DNA of 64,000 nucleotides. Origin: Lentisphaeria bacterium. GTDB lineage: Bacteria > Verrucomicrobiota > Lentisphaeria > Victivallales > Victivallaceae. The notes beneath the pieces were generated by a model. It was not told the DNA's origin and searched no databases. It saw only the letters and a list, made by a program, of their open reading frames with translations. Made by a program: the position numbers and the translations under genes. The DNA lies in NCBI GenBank assembly GCA_900768505.1, contig CAAGED010000053.1, positions 1 through 64,000 of the forward strand, written 5' to 3'. Shown here piece after piece: positions 27,171-35,315 of the stretch. The stretch's first letter is position 1. Every line of letters begins with the position of its first letter.

Positions 27171-27749
27171 ATGAAGCGGACAATGTTGGGTTTAGCAGTG
27201 TTGCTGGGGTGCGGCTACTTGATAGAGAGTGTTTCGGCTCAGCAGGTTGATGTCACACCGATACGCAATACGGCGTTGATTTCTGAGCAAAGCTGCAGTT
27301 GGACGCCGTTGCAGCTGGGGATGGGAAGTTTAGCAATTTTTTCCAGTTACACCAATGTTTACGGTTTAAACCTCAATCCGCTGATTTCGTTTCAACATGA
27401 GAGTGTTTACGGGCTTAATGTTGCATTGTTTAATTCCATGGACTATTCCGACAGCGCCGGAATTACCGTCGGTTTGGCTACGCAATGTGAAAAACATTAT
27501 GGCTTATTGCTGGGGGTAACGACAGTGGCAAGTCGGAATTACGGTCTGCAGTGCGGAGTTTTGAATATCGTCACCGGAGGAGGTTCCCGGGAAGCGGTGA
27601 ACTTCCTTCAGGTGGGGCTTTTCAACCGGGCCGGGAGCGGTTTGCAATTTGGCTTGTTGAATTACAATCCTAATTCGGCAGTTCCTTTAATGTTGATATT
27701 TAATTATTCCAACCCGGTGGAAACTGCGGTGTTCAAGACTGTGGATTGA
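27171..27749 (+). CDS. Secreted surface-repeat protein (LA_2272-type)
   Basis: A 192-residue exported protein with a signal peptide ending near SVSA-Q. The mature part consists of short beta-repeats built on YGLNLNPL, YGLNVALFNS, YGLLLGVTTVAS, YGLQCGVLNIV and LQFGLLNYN, spaced by 20-25 residues. This is the pattern of the LA_2272-type surface-repeat proteins known from Leptospira and PVC bacteria, and of small beta-barrels. The role is unknown; an outer-membrane or surface location is inferred. The start has a strong AAGGAG site. The next gene, a UPF0489 protein, begins 28 nt downstream on the same strand. Confidence 0.7.
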   Translation: MKRTMLGLAVLLGCGYLIESVSAQQVDVTPIRNTALISEQSCSWTPLQLGMGSLAIFSSYTNVYGLNLNPLISFQHESVYGLNVALFNSMDYSDSAGITVGLATQCEKHYGLLLGVTTVASRNYGLQCGVLNIVTGGGSREAVNFLQVGLFNRAGSGLQFGLLNYNPNSAVPLMLIFNYSNPVETAVFKTVD

Positions 27750-27777
27750 GTTTTTTGTCCGTTGGCAGGGAGAAGTT

Positions 27778-28527
27778 ATGCGACAATTGGAAGTAAACGG
27801 CAAACAAATTTATGTCGTGGATAACCATCATGAAACCTTGATTGCCCTGAGCATGGAGTGGCGCAGTCGCAATCATTCGGCGCTGAACATGCTGACACTG
27901 GATCAGCATTGTGATGTTTTGCCAGCTTTCGGCCGTTGCTGCACTGAGACGAATGGTGATATGGATGAAACCAGGCGGCGGCAGTTGATAAAACAATTTA
28001 CCCCGGCCGACCCGGCGCAAGTGGAGGGCGCGATTAAACTGCTGCGTCACGATGAACATATTGATTTGGCGCTGCGCGGCGGTTTGTTGTGTAATTCAGG
28101 TATAATCTCCAAAGAAAATTTCACTGCTCCGGCTCATGATAAGATTTATATTTCCTGCGACGCGGTTTGGCCGGAAACTACCTTGTTGCTGAATCACCCG
28201 GAAGCGCACGAGGCGGCTAATTCCCAAGTGCTGCAGGATGATTTTCTGCACAGGCAACTTCAAGACTTGTACCGGTTGGGGGCGCCGGATTATCTGAACG
28301 GCGACGAGGCATTCCTGCTGGATATTGATTTGGATTATTTTATGGATGAGGCGGCTCTGAGCCTTGGAGGAGATCAACGAATATTTAGAGACCTTTTTCG
28401 CCGGGCGGAATATGTCACCGTCTCGCTGGAGGAATGCTGGGTAAAAATCATGCGTCCCCGGGGGAAAAATTATACTTCGCAGGAGTTGCTGGATAAGTTG
28501 TTAAACTTATTTAGTCAAGTTATTTAA
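27778..28527 (+). CDS. UPF0489 family protein (peptide arginase-like)
   Basis: A 249-residue protein of the UPF0489 family (human C5orf22 type), which has the arginase/ureohydrolase fold. The three conserved blocks are visible: VDNHHETLIALSMEW near the start, TLDQHCDVLPAF (matching the arginase DxHxD), and FLLDIDLDYFMDEA (matching DxDxxD). These carry the manganese ligands. Some bacterial members convert arginine to ornithine inside ribosomal peptides (peptide arginases such as OspR). No RiPP precursor, radical-SAM enzyme or protease is near, so this activity is only possible. It follows the surface-repeat gene by 28 nt. Its last 21 nt overlap the end of the convergent carbonic anhydrase gene. 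Confidence 0.75.
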   Translation: MRQLEVNGKQIYVVDNHHETLIALSMEWRSRNHSALNMLTLDQHCDVLPAFGRCCTETNGDMDETRRRQLIKQFTPADPAQVEGAIKLLRHDEHIDLALRGGLLCNSGIISKENFTAPAHDKIYISCDAVWPETTLLLNHPEAHEAANSQVLQDDFLHRQLQDLYRLGAPDYLNGDEAFLLDIDLDYFMDEAALSLGGDQRIFRDLFRRAEYVTVSLEECWVKIMRPRGKNYTSQELLDKLLNLFSQVI

Positions 28528-29160
28528 ATTTAGATCGCAAAATTTTTTCTCATCCTGATTGAATCCCATCAATCTTCCGCTGCTGATATGAAAATACCAA
28601 CCGTGCAGGGTCAATTTGTGTTGTTCAACCCGCTGGGCGATCCAGGGAAAGGTCATCAAATTTTCAATGGAGAGCAAAATACTGGTTTCCTCACAGGCGC
28701 GGCATTGAGTGGTGAAATTGGCATCGGCCAAGTTATGCAGTACTGCTGTTTTTGCCGGTTGCGCCAAATCCAGCCAACGATCTAAAAAATTACCTAGCTG
28801 ATGTTGTTCGCCGCGTTCCATCAGTGCCTTGATGCCACCGCAGTCCGAATGTCCTAACACAATTATATGCTCAACCTGCAATATATTCACCCCGTATTCC
28901 AGAGCGGAACTGACTCCATGGGCGTGAGGGTCGGGATCAAACTGCGGCACCAGATTCGCCACGTTGCGAATTACGAAAATATCCCCTGGCGCACAATTGG
29001 TGATAATGGCCGGGTCAACCCGGGAATCTGAGCAGGAGATAAGCAAAATTTTAGGTTTTTGATGTTCTTTTAATTGTTGGAATAGGCGGTTGTTTTCCGT
29101 GAAATAGGTGGCTTTAAAATGTTCAAATCCCTGCAATAATTTCTGAATTGCCAATTCCAT
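28507..29160 (-). CDS. Beta-carbonic anhydrase
   Basis: A 217-residue zinc enzyme that interconverts CO2 and bicarbonate. The family motifs are clear: CSDSRVDP with the first zinc Cys and the Asp-Arg pair, and GHSDCGGIKAL with the zinc His and second Cys. The open frame extends to 29547, but its first 129 codons lie over the neighbouring membrane gene in another frame and look non-coding. The ATG at 29160 is preceded by GGAGG 6 nt away and begins the family homology (MELAIQKLLQGFEHF). It is the last gene of the run starting at 31771, 29 nt after the UPF0104 gene, and overlaps the convergent UPF0489 gene by 21 nt at the 3' end. Confidence 0.93.
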   Translation of the reverse strand: MELAIQKLLQGFEHFKATYFTENNRLFQQLKEHQKPKILLISCSDSRVDPAIITNCAPGDIFVIRNVANLVPQFDPDPHAHGVSSALEYGVNILQVEHIIVLGHSDCGGIKALMERGEQHQLGNFLDRWLDLAQPAKTAVLHNLADANFTTQCRACEETSILLSIENLMTFPWIAQRVEQHKLTLHGWYFHISSGRLMGFNQDEKKFCDLNLNNLTK

Positions 29161-29189
29161 AAAAACCTCCAGCCTAATTTTCTGTTCGC

Positions 29190-30257
29190 TTAAATTGCTG
29201 TCGCCGGTGTTGCGGAAATTCTTTTTGGGTTGTCGAATACGAAGAATACTCCTCCCAACAGAGAGTAAAAGAGAATGATTGCCGTATAAATCAATTGCGC
29301 CAATCCGGCTGACTCCAAACTTATGCCGCCTGCGACAAGAAAAGCTACCACCACTACGTCCCGAATCCCCACTCCGGAGGGGAACAGCGGGATCATTCCC
29401 ATAATGTTTCCGACGGTCATGCCGACAATAACCGTAAACAATGAGTATTCCACCTGCAACCCCGAGAGCAGACAGCACAACGCCAGCGCGGTGAAAATAT
29501 GAACGAAAAATAGACTTATAACAGTCATTGCCATTAACGTTTTCCACTGGGTCGCATAACGGTCGGTGGCATTGTACATGCGTTCAAAACTACCGTGAGT
29601 CACGGCATCGAATTTGTTCAGCAAAGAGTTCAGCAGCGGTATTTTTAGCCAAATTTTATGGAAAAATATGATTACACAGGCCCCCAGCCCGGCCAGGCAG
29701 AGCAGCAGTAGACCCGGGAGTAAAATATGATCGACTTTTACTCCGCCGAGCATTGCCGGCAAGGTGATGGCGTTGAATAATTTAGAACTGAACGGCAGCA
29801 GCAGCAGCGTCAGAACAAAAAGTGCAATCATTCCCACAATTCGATCCATCAGAATGCTGAATGCGCCTTCCAGACGTTTTTTTTCGGATTGATTACAAAA
29901 CAACCCGATTTTGGCCACATCGCCGCCAACCGCCCCGCCGGGAATTACCAGTGCGAAAAACACTCCCTGCATAGAGAGGGAGAGTGCTTTGAAATTGGAA
30001 ATGGAAATCCTCTGCAGCAGTGCGATAATTCGCCACCGCCAGGAGAAGACTAAAATATGAATTCCATAAATAACAATCGCCGCCAGTAACCAAAAAATAT
30101 TCAGCTGCCGGGCTTGATTGAGTGTATCTTGATTTAATTTGTCACCAATACAAAAGTATATAACTCCAGTTGCCAATGTCATTTTCAGCAGACTTTTCAG
30201 CACCATAATTAATGTCCGGCGTCTGGCCAATGAAGCGGAAAATGCATTAGACACCAT
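29190..30257 (-). CDS. UPF0104 / lysylphosphatidylglycerol synthase TM-domain protein
   Basis: A 355-residue integral membrane protein with about eight hydrophobic segments. It matches the UPF0104 (AglD/MprF flippase-half) family: FWLLAAIVIYGIHILVFSWR, the conserved PGGAVGGDVAKI loop and FPSGVGIRD near the seventh helix. Relatives flip lipid-linked substrates or lack a known role; no catalytic domain is attached. The start shares one base with the stop of the upstream GT39 gene (TAATG), so translation is coupled. Its pairing with an ArnT-like transferase suggests transfer of sugars to envelope lipids or polymers, which is inference. Confidence 0.82.
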   Translation of the reverse strand: MVSNAFSASLARRRTLIMVLKSLLKMTLATGVIYFCIGDKLNQDTLNQARQLNIFWLLAAIVIYGIHILVFSWRWRIIALLQRISISNFKALSLSMQGVFFALVIPGGAVGGDVAKIGLFCNQSEKKRLEGAFSILMDRIVGMIALFVLTLLLLPFSSKLFNAITLPAMLGGVKVDHILLPGLLLLCLAGLGACVIIFFHKIWLKIPLLNSLLNKFDAVTHGSFERMYNATDRYATQWKTLMAMTVISLFFVHIFTALALCCLLSGLQVEYSLFTVIVGMTVGNIMGMIPLFPSGVGIRDVVVVAFLVAGGISLESAGLAQLIYTAIILFYSLLGGVFFVFDNPKRISATPATAI

Positions 30258-31771
30258 TATATACTCCCGTTTTCCGTGGCAGCTGATTTATTTGTGTACC
30301 CATCGGGGGCAAAGACAATCCAACCATTGTTTTCATATAGTTTCACTCGATTTATCGGAAGTTTCAAATCCTCCATTTCCCGGGTCGGCAGGAAAAAAAT
30401 GGCTTCCCCGCTGACAGCTACGGAATGATTGATATCTTCTTTGTTGTGGTTGATTACATTTTGTTTCAGGAAAAATTCTGCAGAATACGGAGTGCGCCGG
30501 CCAAAATAATATTTGATATTCTGCAATTTTGCATCAGCTTGCTGAATTTTTTTAATTTTATCAAACATTGGCTGATTATGTTTATCGCCGCTCCGCGGCG
30601 CAATTATTCCCATCGCCAGCAGGACTCCGATGGTGCCGAAGAGCACCAGAGAAATTAAGGTGCGCACCGGAAATTTATTGAGTTTTTCCGGTGACAAATA
30701 ACCTAAATCGTTTAGTTTGCAGGCTAAATAAATGGCGAAACACGGCACCGTCGGCAATAGGTAGTAGATTGGAATCCGATATGTCAACGTCCAGAAGAAG
30801 ACAATGCCAAGTACGCCAAATGCGGCAATGCCGCAAAGCGGTTCAGACAAGGTGGCTTTTGTAACAAGCTGACGGCGTTTCTCCCGGTTGAGAATCGGGA
30901 ACGCCAGTAAAAACAAAATTGGCAGATTGACCACGATAAACCAGACAATTGACATTCCGTAAAAGAAATCCCTGCCGCTTCCAAAGCGATCGCCGTAATC
31001 TTTTACGGTAAAACGCTTGAAATTTTCGTTGATGAAAAAGTATTCCATAAATCCCGGATCCCGCTGCTGCATCAGATAAAACCAGGGTATGACAATCAAC
31101 AGAAAAGCCGCTCCGCCGGTAACCCAGGCGTGATATTTTAAATCTTTCCAGCGTTTATTGAAGAGCGTCCATAAAAATAACGGGAAACCGGCAAAAATCA
31201 ATGCCACCGGGCCTTTAGTCAATACCCCCAGACCCATACAGGCGAAAAAGAGTATGCTCCATAATTTTTTAATTTTTATCTCCGGTTCCGCCGCAAAAAG
31301 CATGTAGGACAACATTGATGAAATTACCCAAAGCGCTAAAGTCATGTCAGTCAGACTCAAACCGGCAAAAACGGCAAAAAATGAACTGCAAAGCGTTAAT
31401 GTTACCGCTGCCAGTGCACTCTCCGGATTTCGTAGTTTTTTAACCGCATAATATATGAATCCCAACATCAGCAACGTGCAGAAAAAGGCGGGAAAACGTG
31501 GTGCAAAATTGTTGGCGTCTCCAAAAATCAAGGTGGACAATCCGCCTAATTGAAAATGCAGCGGCGGTTTCCCGGAGAAGGTCTGATAGACGCCCTGATG
31601 AACAAATTGCGGTTCGACAAAGTTATTTTTTAAAGCCATGTTTTGGCATATTGCAGCATATCTGGCTTCCGAGGGGTCGGCCAGCGGCACAAAATACATG
31701 GCGAAAAGTCTCAGTAGTGCAAAAATAAGCAATATTAACCAAATCGACTTCAAATATCTGCGATCCAACAT
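30257..31771 (-). CDS. GT39 / ArnT-like polyprenol-dependent glycosyltransferase
   Basis: A 504-residue membrane glycosyltransferase of the GT39 (PMT/ArnT) type. It has about eleven hydrophobic segments and the family features DPSEARYAAICQNM in the first periplasmic loop, with its Asp-Glu pair, and FSGKPPLHFQLG just after. ArnT moves 4-amino-arabinose from undecaprenyl phosphate onto lipid A; other relatives use different sugars and acceptors. I chose the ATG at 31771, which has a GGGGAG site 5 nt upstream; a TTG at 31783 is in frame but lies inside that site. It is coupled by TAATG to the UPF0104 gene. A long inverted repeat lies just upstream. Confidence 0.83.
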   Translation of the reverse strand: MLDRRYLKSIWLILLIFALLRLFAMYFVPLADPSEARYAAICQNMALKNNFVEPQFVHQGVYQTFSGKPPLHFQLGGLSTLIFGDANNFAPRFPAFFCTLLMLGFIYYAVKKLRNPESALAAVTLTLCSSFFAVFAGLSLTDMTLALWVISSMLSYMLFAAEPEIKIKKLWSILFFACMGLGVLTKGPVALIFAGFPLFLWTLFNKRWKDLKYHAWVTGGAAFLLIVIPWFYLMQQRDPGFMEYFFINENFKRFTVKDYGDRFGSGRDFFYGMSIVWFIVVNLPILFLLAFPILNREKRRQLVTKATLSEPLCGIAAFGVLGIVFFWTLTYRIPIYYLLPTVPCFAIYLACKLNDLGYLSPEKLNKFPVRTLISLVLFGTIGVLLAMGIIAPRSGDKHNQPMFDKIKKIQQADAKLQNIKYYFGRRTPYSAEFFLKQNVINHNKEDINHSVAVSGEAIFFLPTREMEDLKLPINRVKLYENNGWIVFAPDGYTNKSAATENGSI

Positions 31772-31809
31772 AAATCTCCCCAAGTTGCAGTTGGCGTATA
31801 ATTCTAAAC

Positions 31810-31874
31810 ATTAATGTTCCATCAGAATGGTAATATACACCATTATAATATTTTTTCTCTGATGGAACATTAAT
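31810..31874. repeat. 17-bp inverted repeat with nested stem
   Basis: attaatgttccatcaga (31810-31826) and its exact complement tctgatggaacattaat (31858-31874). A second stem lies inside (aatggt 31826-31831 and accatt 31839-31844). It fills most of the gap between the GH20 stop (31898) and the GT39 start (31771). It could be a terminator for GH20, although the T content after it is modest, or a structured leader or regulator site of the GT39 gene. Confidence 0.6.
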
Positions 31875-31897
31875 ATTTGTTAATTTCAGTTGTTTTT

Positions 31898-33376
31898 TTA
31901 GCCCTGCTGATAATCAGTCGGGTTGATTTGATATTGGACACTGCCGGTTTGGATGTATTTGGTTATGCCCATATCATGGTGAATTTCCCGCAGGTGCCGA
32001 TTGAAAAACTCCCGATAAACCAGCGCCGGGTATTCGGTGTAAAACGGATTCCATGCTCCGTTGGCTCCGCAGTAAAAAATTCTAAACATATAGTGGCTGT
32101 GATTGATATTCCAACTGGTGCACAACATGCCTTTTAGCTGATTTTCTGCAGCGAACTTCCCCAGACTCAAGGTACCAGACGGCTCGATCCATGGACACAC
32201 CAGAACTTCAAACCCGTTGTTTTTAAAAAATTTGCTGGTTGGCCAGGTCGGCTCCTGATCGTCTTTTTTGGGATATCCGTATTGCCAGTCGCATATTATA
32301 ATATCTTTGGGTAATTCCTGATAAAGTTTATCCAGATGGTTGGCTTCATGACCGCAGACGATGTAGCCATGATATTTTTTATCTTCCACGTTTAGCAGCA
32401 TGTCGTGCCACATCATCAGCCGGGCGCCGCGTTTGGCCAGCAGCTCGTGGAAATAGAGCAGATGGCTTTTTAATAATTCCGCCAGATTGCCCCGGCGGCA
32501 CAAGGTGCAGCTGGCTGCGTTGTACGCTTCATCGCAGCCGATATGAAAATATTTGGGGGAATCAAAAAGCTCATGAATTTCCAGCACTAAATCCGTCAAA
32601 TATTGACGGGTGGCCGGATTGCTCAAACACCAGCTCCAGCCGTCCGGCTCAAATAAACTGGCGTATTCCGGATGAAAATCCAGCAGTGCGTGTTTTCCGC
32701 TGCCGCAGCGGGAAAAACTGGCGTGGCCGAAAAGGTTGATCTGCGGAATCAATGTAACGCCTAAACTCTGGGCCACTTTCAGCAGTGCTTTGACTTGTGA
32801 TTGCTCAATGCCGTATTCGCTCCAGCAAAGTTCCGGGTGGCTTTTGAAACGCAATGTACCCCAAAACTCCATTACCACATAATTGAATTTGTAATATGCG
32901 GCCAGACGAATCTCTTTTTCCAGTTCCCAAACCGGTGTTTCCGGAATTTGACAGATGTGCAGGCCGCGAAATGCCAGACGCGGTGCATCACTGATGGTTA
33001 CTGCCGGCAGAATGTAACAACTGAATTTCGCTACTCCACGCTCGGTTTCCGCCAATTGCCGCAGCGTGTTCATGGCGTGGCGGATGGCGTTTTCGTCGGC
33101 CGCCTCAATCTGAATTTTTTCCTGAGATATGGTAATTTTATAGCTTTCGTCGGACATGGATTGGGGCAGGGGAGCACAAGTAATATTCAATTTGATATTC
33201 CAAAACCGCCGGGAGCATTCGTCGATAATGGTTTGGCAAATTTCCGACGCAACCGGGGAGGCAACTTCCAGAACGGCACAGTCAACCAGATGGTAAAGTT
33301 TTTCCGAGTTCAGGCGAAGTTCCTGCACCGTTGGTATAATGCGGCCGGCCAACATTTCTTCTTCTCTACTAATCAT
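31898..33376 (-). CDS. Cytosolic GH20 beta-N-acetylhexosaminidase (GcnA-like)
   Basis: A 492-residue family 20 glycosidase, shorter than the 10070-11917 enzyme and a diverged paralogue. Residues 1-150 form the small N-terminal alpha/beta domain. The barrel starts at GLHICQIPETPVWELEKEI, and the catalytic Asp-Glu pair is in HIGCDEAYNAASC. TLIPQINLFGHASFS corresponds to the GcnA-like third strand. There is a cluster of Cys around CTLCRRG. No signal peptide is present. The start is uncertain: the ATG at 33376 has no good ribosome-binding site, and the ATG at 33355 has an AGAGAAGAAG stretch before it. It stands between the deacetylase (149 nt upstream) and the GT39 gene. Confidence 0.82.
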   Translation of the reverse strand: MISREEEMLAGRIIPTVQELRLNSEKLYHLVDCAVLEVASPVASEICQTIIDECSRRFWNIKLNITCAPLPQSMSDESYKITISQEKIQIEAADENAIRHAMNTLRQLAETERGVAKFSCYILPAVTISDAPRLAFRGLHICQIPETPVWELEKEIRLAAYYKFNYVVMEFWGTLRFKSHPELCWSEYGIEQSQVKALLKVAQSLGVTLIPQINLFGHASFSRCGSGKHALLDFHPEYASLFEPDGWSWCLSNPATRQYLTDLVLEIHELFDSPKYFHIGCDEAYNAASCTLCRRGNLAELLKSHLLYFHELLAKRGARLMMWHDMLLNVEDKKYHGYIVCGHEANHLDKLYQELPKDIIICDWQYGYPKKDDQEPTWPTSKFFKNNGFEVLVCPWIEPSGTLSLGKFAAENQLKGMLCTSWNINHSHYMFRIFYCGANGAWNPFYTEYPALVYREFFNRHLREIHHDMGITKYIQTGSVQYQINPTDYQQG

Positions 33377-33525
33377 TTTTGCTTATTCCGTAATTTTATA
33401 TTCATTTAAAATGTGACAATTTCACAAATAATGAAATTCGCTCAATATAGATGAATTACCGGAGATAATCAAGCCATGATATTAGAAATTTTTATAATTT
33501 CAAAATTAATTTGAAATCATCGACG

Positions 33526-34329
33526 TTATTGTTCCAATTCCCGCAAATATCGGGAAAATGTCATGAAATTGCCAACCGGTCGTAATTGATTGATCAGATA
33601 TTCCAGTCGTTCCGCTTGAACTTCCCCCGCATGTCGGGTAATGTAGCGTGGAATATGCCATTTGGGGGCAGCTGCCGCCCGGACATATTCCCAAGGGTGT
33701 GAGTACAGGTTGAACATACCGCAGCGGTGAAGCGAAAACTTGGCCATCGAAGTGTACAACATTAAAGGCAAATTTTTAAAAGAGAGCCAGAAAAGCGGGA
33801 AGCGCAATCCCGGCAGGGCGGAAACCGGAAATTGCCATAAACCGCACTCTTCCTTGAATGGCCGCAGCGGAGCGCGGAAATTATTGTACCGGCCCGGCAG
33901 CCATACCGGATTAAGGCTGGATTCATAATGAAAATCAGCATTTAAAATGTCGTTTTTCGCCACCGGCGCCAGTCTGGCCATGCGAAAGCCGTTGACCCGG
34001 CAACCGGAAATTTCCTCTAGCACCGCCTTGGATTCCGCCAAGTGAGCCACGGCGAAACTGGAGTGATCCATGCCGTGGGAGGCGATTTCGTGGCCGTTTA
34101 TTGCCATATCCCGGATAATTTCCGGGAAACGCCGGGCAAAATTTCCGGTCACAAAGAAGGTTGCTTTAATACAATTTGCATTGCACAAATTAAGAATTCG
34201 GCAAGTTCCCTGCCGTGATATTTCGTATTTTTCTTCATTGCTTACCTGAATTTGATACTCTTCCGGTAAATCAAATTCTTCAATATCAAATGAGAGCAAT
34301 AATGGAGTCTTCTGGTGGCGGTCGGTCAT
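33526..34329 (-). CDS. Polysaccharide deacetylase (NodB-like)
   Basis: A 267-residue carbohydrate esterase family 4 protein. The first motif is LSFDIEEFDLPEE with the catalytic Asp and adjacent Glu. The zinc His pair is in GHEIASHGMDH. GFRMARLAP replaces the usual motif 3 (Arg-x-Pro), and YSHPWEYV gives the late His motif. The DIEEF form and the long insert are like the deacetylases found in PEP-CTERM/exopolysaccharide loci and like ArnD. No signal peptide is seen, so it acts on cytoplasmic lipid-linked or nucleotide sugars. It follows the GT2 gene by 6 nt with a GGAG site between, so the two are one operon. Confidence 0.83.
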   Translation of the reverse strand: MTDRHQKTPLLLSFDIEEFDLPEEYQIQVSNEEKYEISRQGTCRILNLCNANCIKATFFVTGNFARRFPEIIRDMAINGHEIASHGMDHSSFAVAHLAESKAVLEEISGCRVNGFRMARLAPVAKNDILNADFHYESSLNPVWLPGRYNNFRAPLRPFKEECGLWQFPVSALPGLRFPLFWLSFKNLPLMLYTSMAKFSLHRCGMFNLYSHPWEYVRAAAAPKWHIPRYITRHAGEVQAERLEYLINQLRPVGNFMTFSRYLRELEQ

Positions 34330-34335
34330 GTTTTT

Positions 34336-35082
34336 TTACTCCAGACGCGGTTTGCGTCGTTTAAAACGATGTTTGAATATGACTTTTACAAAATGACGCA
34401 ATTCCCGCAGCATCACCATTGAACCCATCTTGGAAAAATGCAGATTGGGTTTTAGTTTCAGCGGGATGCAGCTGATATTAAGGGAGTTTTTCCACGCAAT
34501 TAAAATAAACTCGGTATCAAATAAAAATGTATCAACCGTGGTGGCGAGAAACATTTTTTTCCCCAGTTTGTTAAATCCCTTTAATCCTGATTGAGTGTCG
34601 GAGTATTCGTCCGGGAGTTCCAGCAGAAAGCGGTTCAGCCGTTTTACACTGCTGGAGAGATGTTTGCGCATGGTTGGCAATGCCGCGGAATAATCCTTGC
34701 TGCGGCTGCCCATAACTACATCCGCTCCCGCCTGCAGAGCATCGAAAGCATCGGCGACGCTGTGCCAGCTGAATGGGAAATCGCCATCGGTGTAGATTTG
34801 ATAATCGCCAGAGGTACGACTTACGGCGTAGCGCAACGAGTATCCTTTGCCGTGGTTGTTGGAGTAGCTTAAAAAAGTGAATTTTTCAGCCGAATTGCGA
34901 ATTTTCGATAAAATCTCCTCCGGGAAATAAGTGAGATCCGAGCCGTCATTGACAATAAAGAGGTGGATTGCGCAATTTTTACCAGTCAAATAGCGGCGCA
35001 ATTCCGCCATCGCCTCCAGAACATGCGTTTCCCACCCTTTTTTGGGTTTATATAAAGGTAATATAATATCAAGTTGGATCAT
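34336..35082 (-). CDS. GT2 glycosyltransferase (polyprenyl-phosphate sugar synthase-like)
   Basis: A 248-residue family 2 glycosyltransferase without membrane helices. The core has LDIILPLYKPKKGWE at strand 1, FLSYSNNHGKGYSLRYAV, and the DXD-type YQIYTDGDFPFS. DTQSGLKGF and FDTEF, seen in dolichyl/undecaprenyl-phosphate mannose or glucose synthases (DPM1-like), are present. It would load a sugar onto undecaprenyl phosphate, which a GT39 enzyme such as 30257-31771 could use. It heads the minus-strand run 35082-28507. An AGGGA site precedes the start, and the promoter should be in the 233-nt gap to the divergent DUF2807 gene. Confidence 0.84.
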   Translation of the reverse strand: MIQLDIILPLYKPKKGWETHVLEAMAELRRYLTGKNCAIHLFIVNDGSDLTYFPEEILSKIRNSAEKFTFLSYSNNHGKGYSLRYAVSRTSGDYQIYTDGDFPFSWHSVADAFDALQAGADVVMGSRSKDYSAALPTMRKHLSSSVKRLNRFLLELPDEYSDTQSGLKGFNKLGKKMFLATTVDTFLFDTEFILIAWKNSLNISCIPLKLKPNLHFSKMGSMVMLRELRHFVKVIFKHRFKRRKPRLE

Positions 35083-35263
35083 TTTTTCCCTGCCAAATAA
35101 TCAAATCTATAAAAACACATCTTTTAAATATATTTAATTACTTATTTTTTGCAAATAAATTTAATTTTTTTTGCGAGAAATTTTTGATAATGTGATTTAA
35201 ATATTTTAATGCCTTGTATTTTGTAAATTGCGTGATATTTTTCAGTGAGTCAATTATCGACCT

Positions 35264-35291
35264 TTGCGGCGGCGCCGTAATATGGCATAAT
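35264..35291 (+). promoter_or_regulatory. Putative promoter of the DUF2807 gene
   Basis: TTGCGG at 35264-35269 and CATAAT at 35286-35291, 16 nt apart, lie 25 nt before the start codon at 35316. They are embedded in a GC-rich patch (gcggcggcgcc) that contrasts with the AT-rich gap. Weak consensus match by eye. Confidence 0.3.
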
Positions 35292-35315
35292 GTTTAAATT
35301 TTTGGAGACAAACGG

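Noticed and set aside
29161..29547. 129-codon N-terminal extension of the carbonic anhydrase frame
   Set aside because: It lies over the UPF0104 gene in another frame. The ATG at 29160 has a GGAGG site and begins the family homology.
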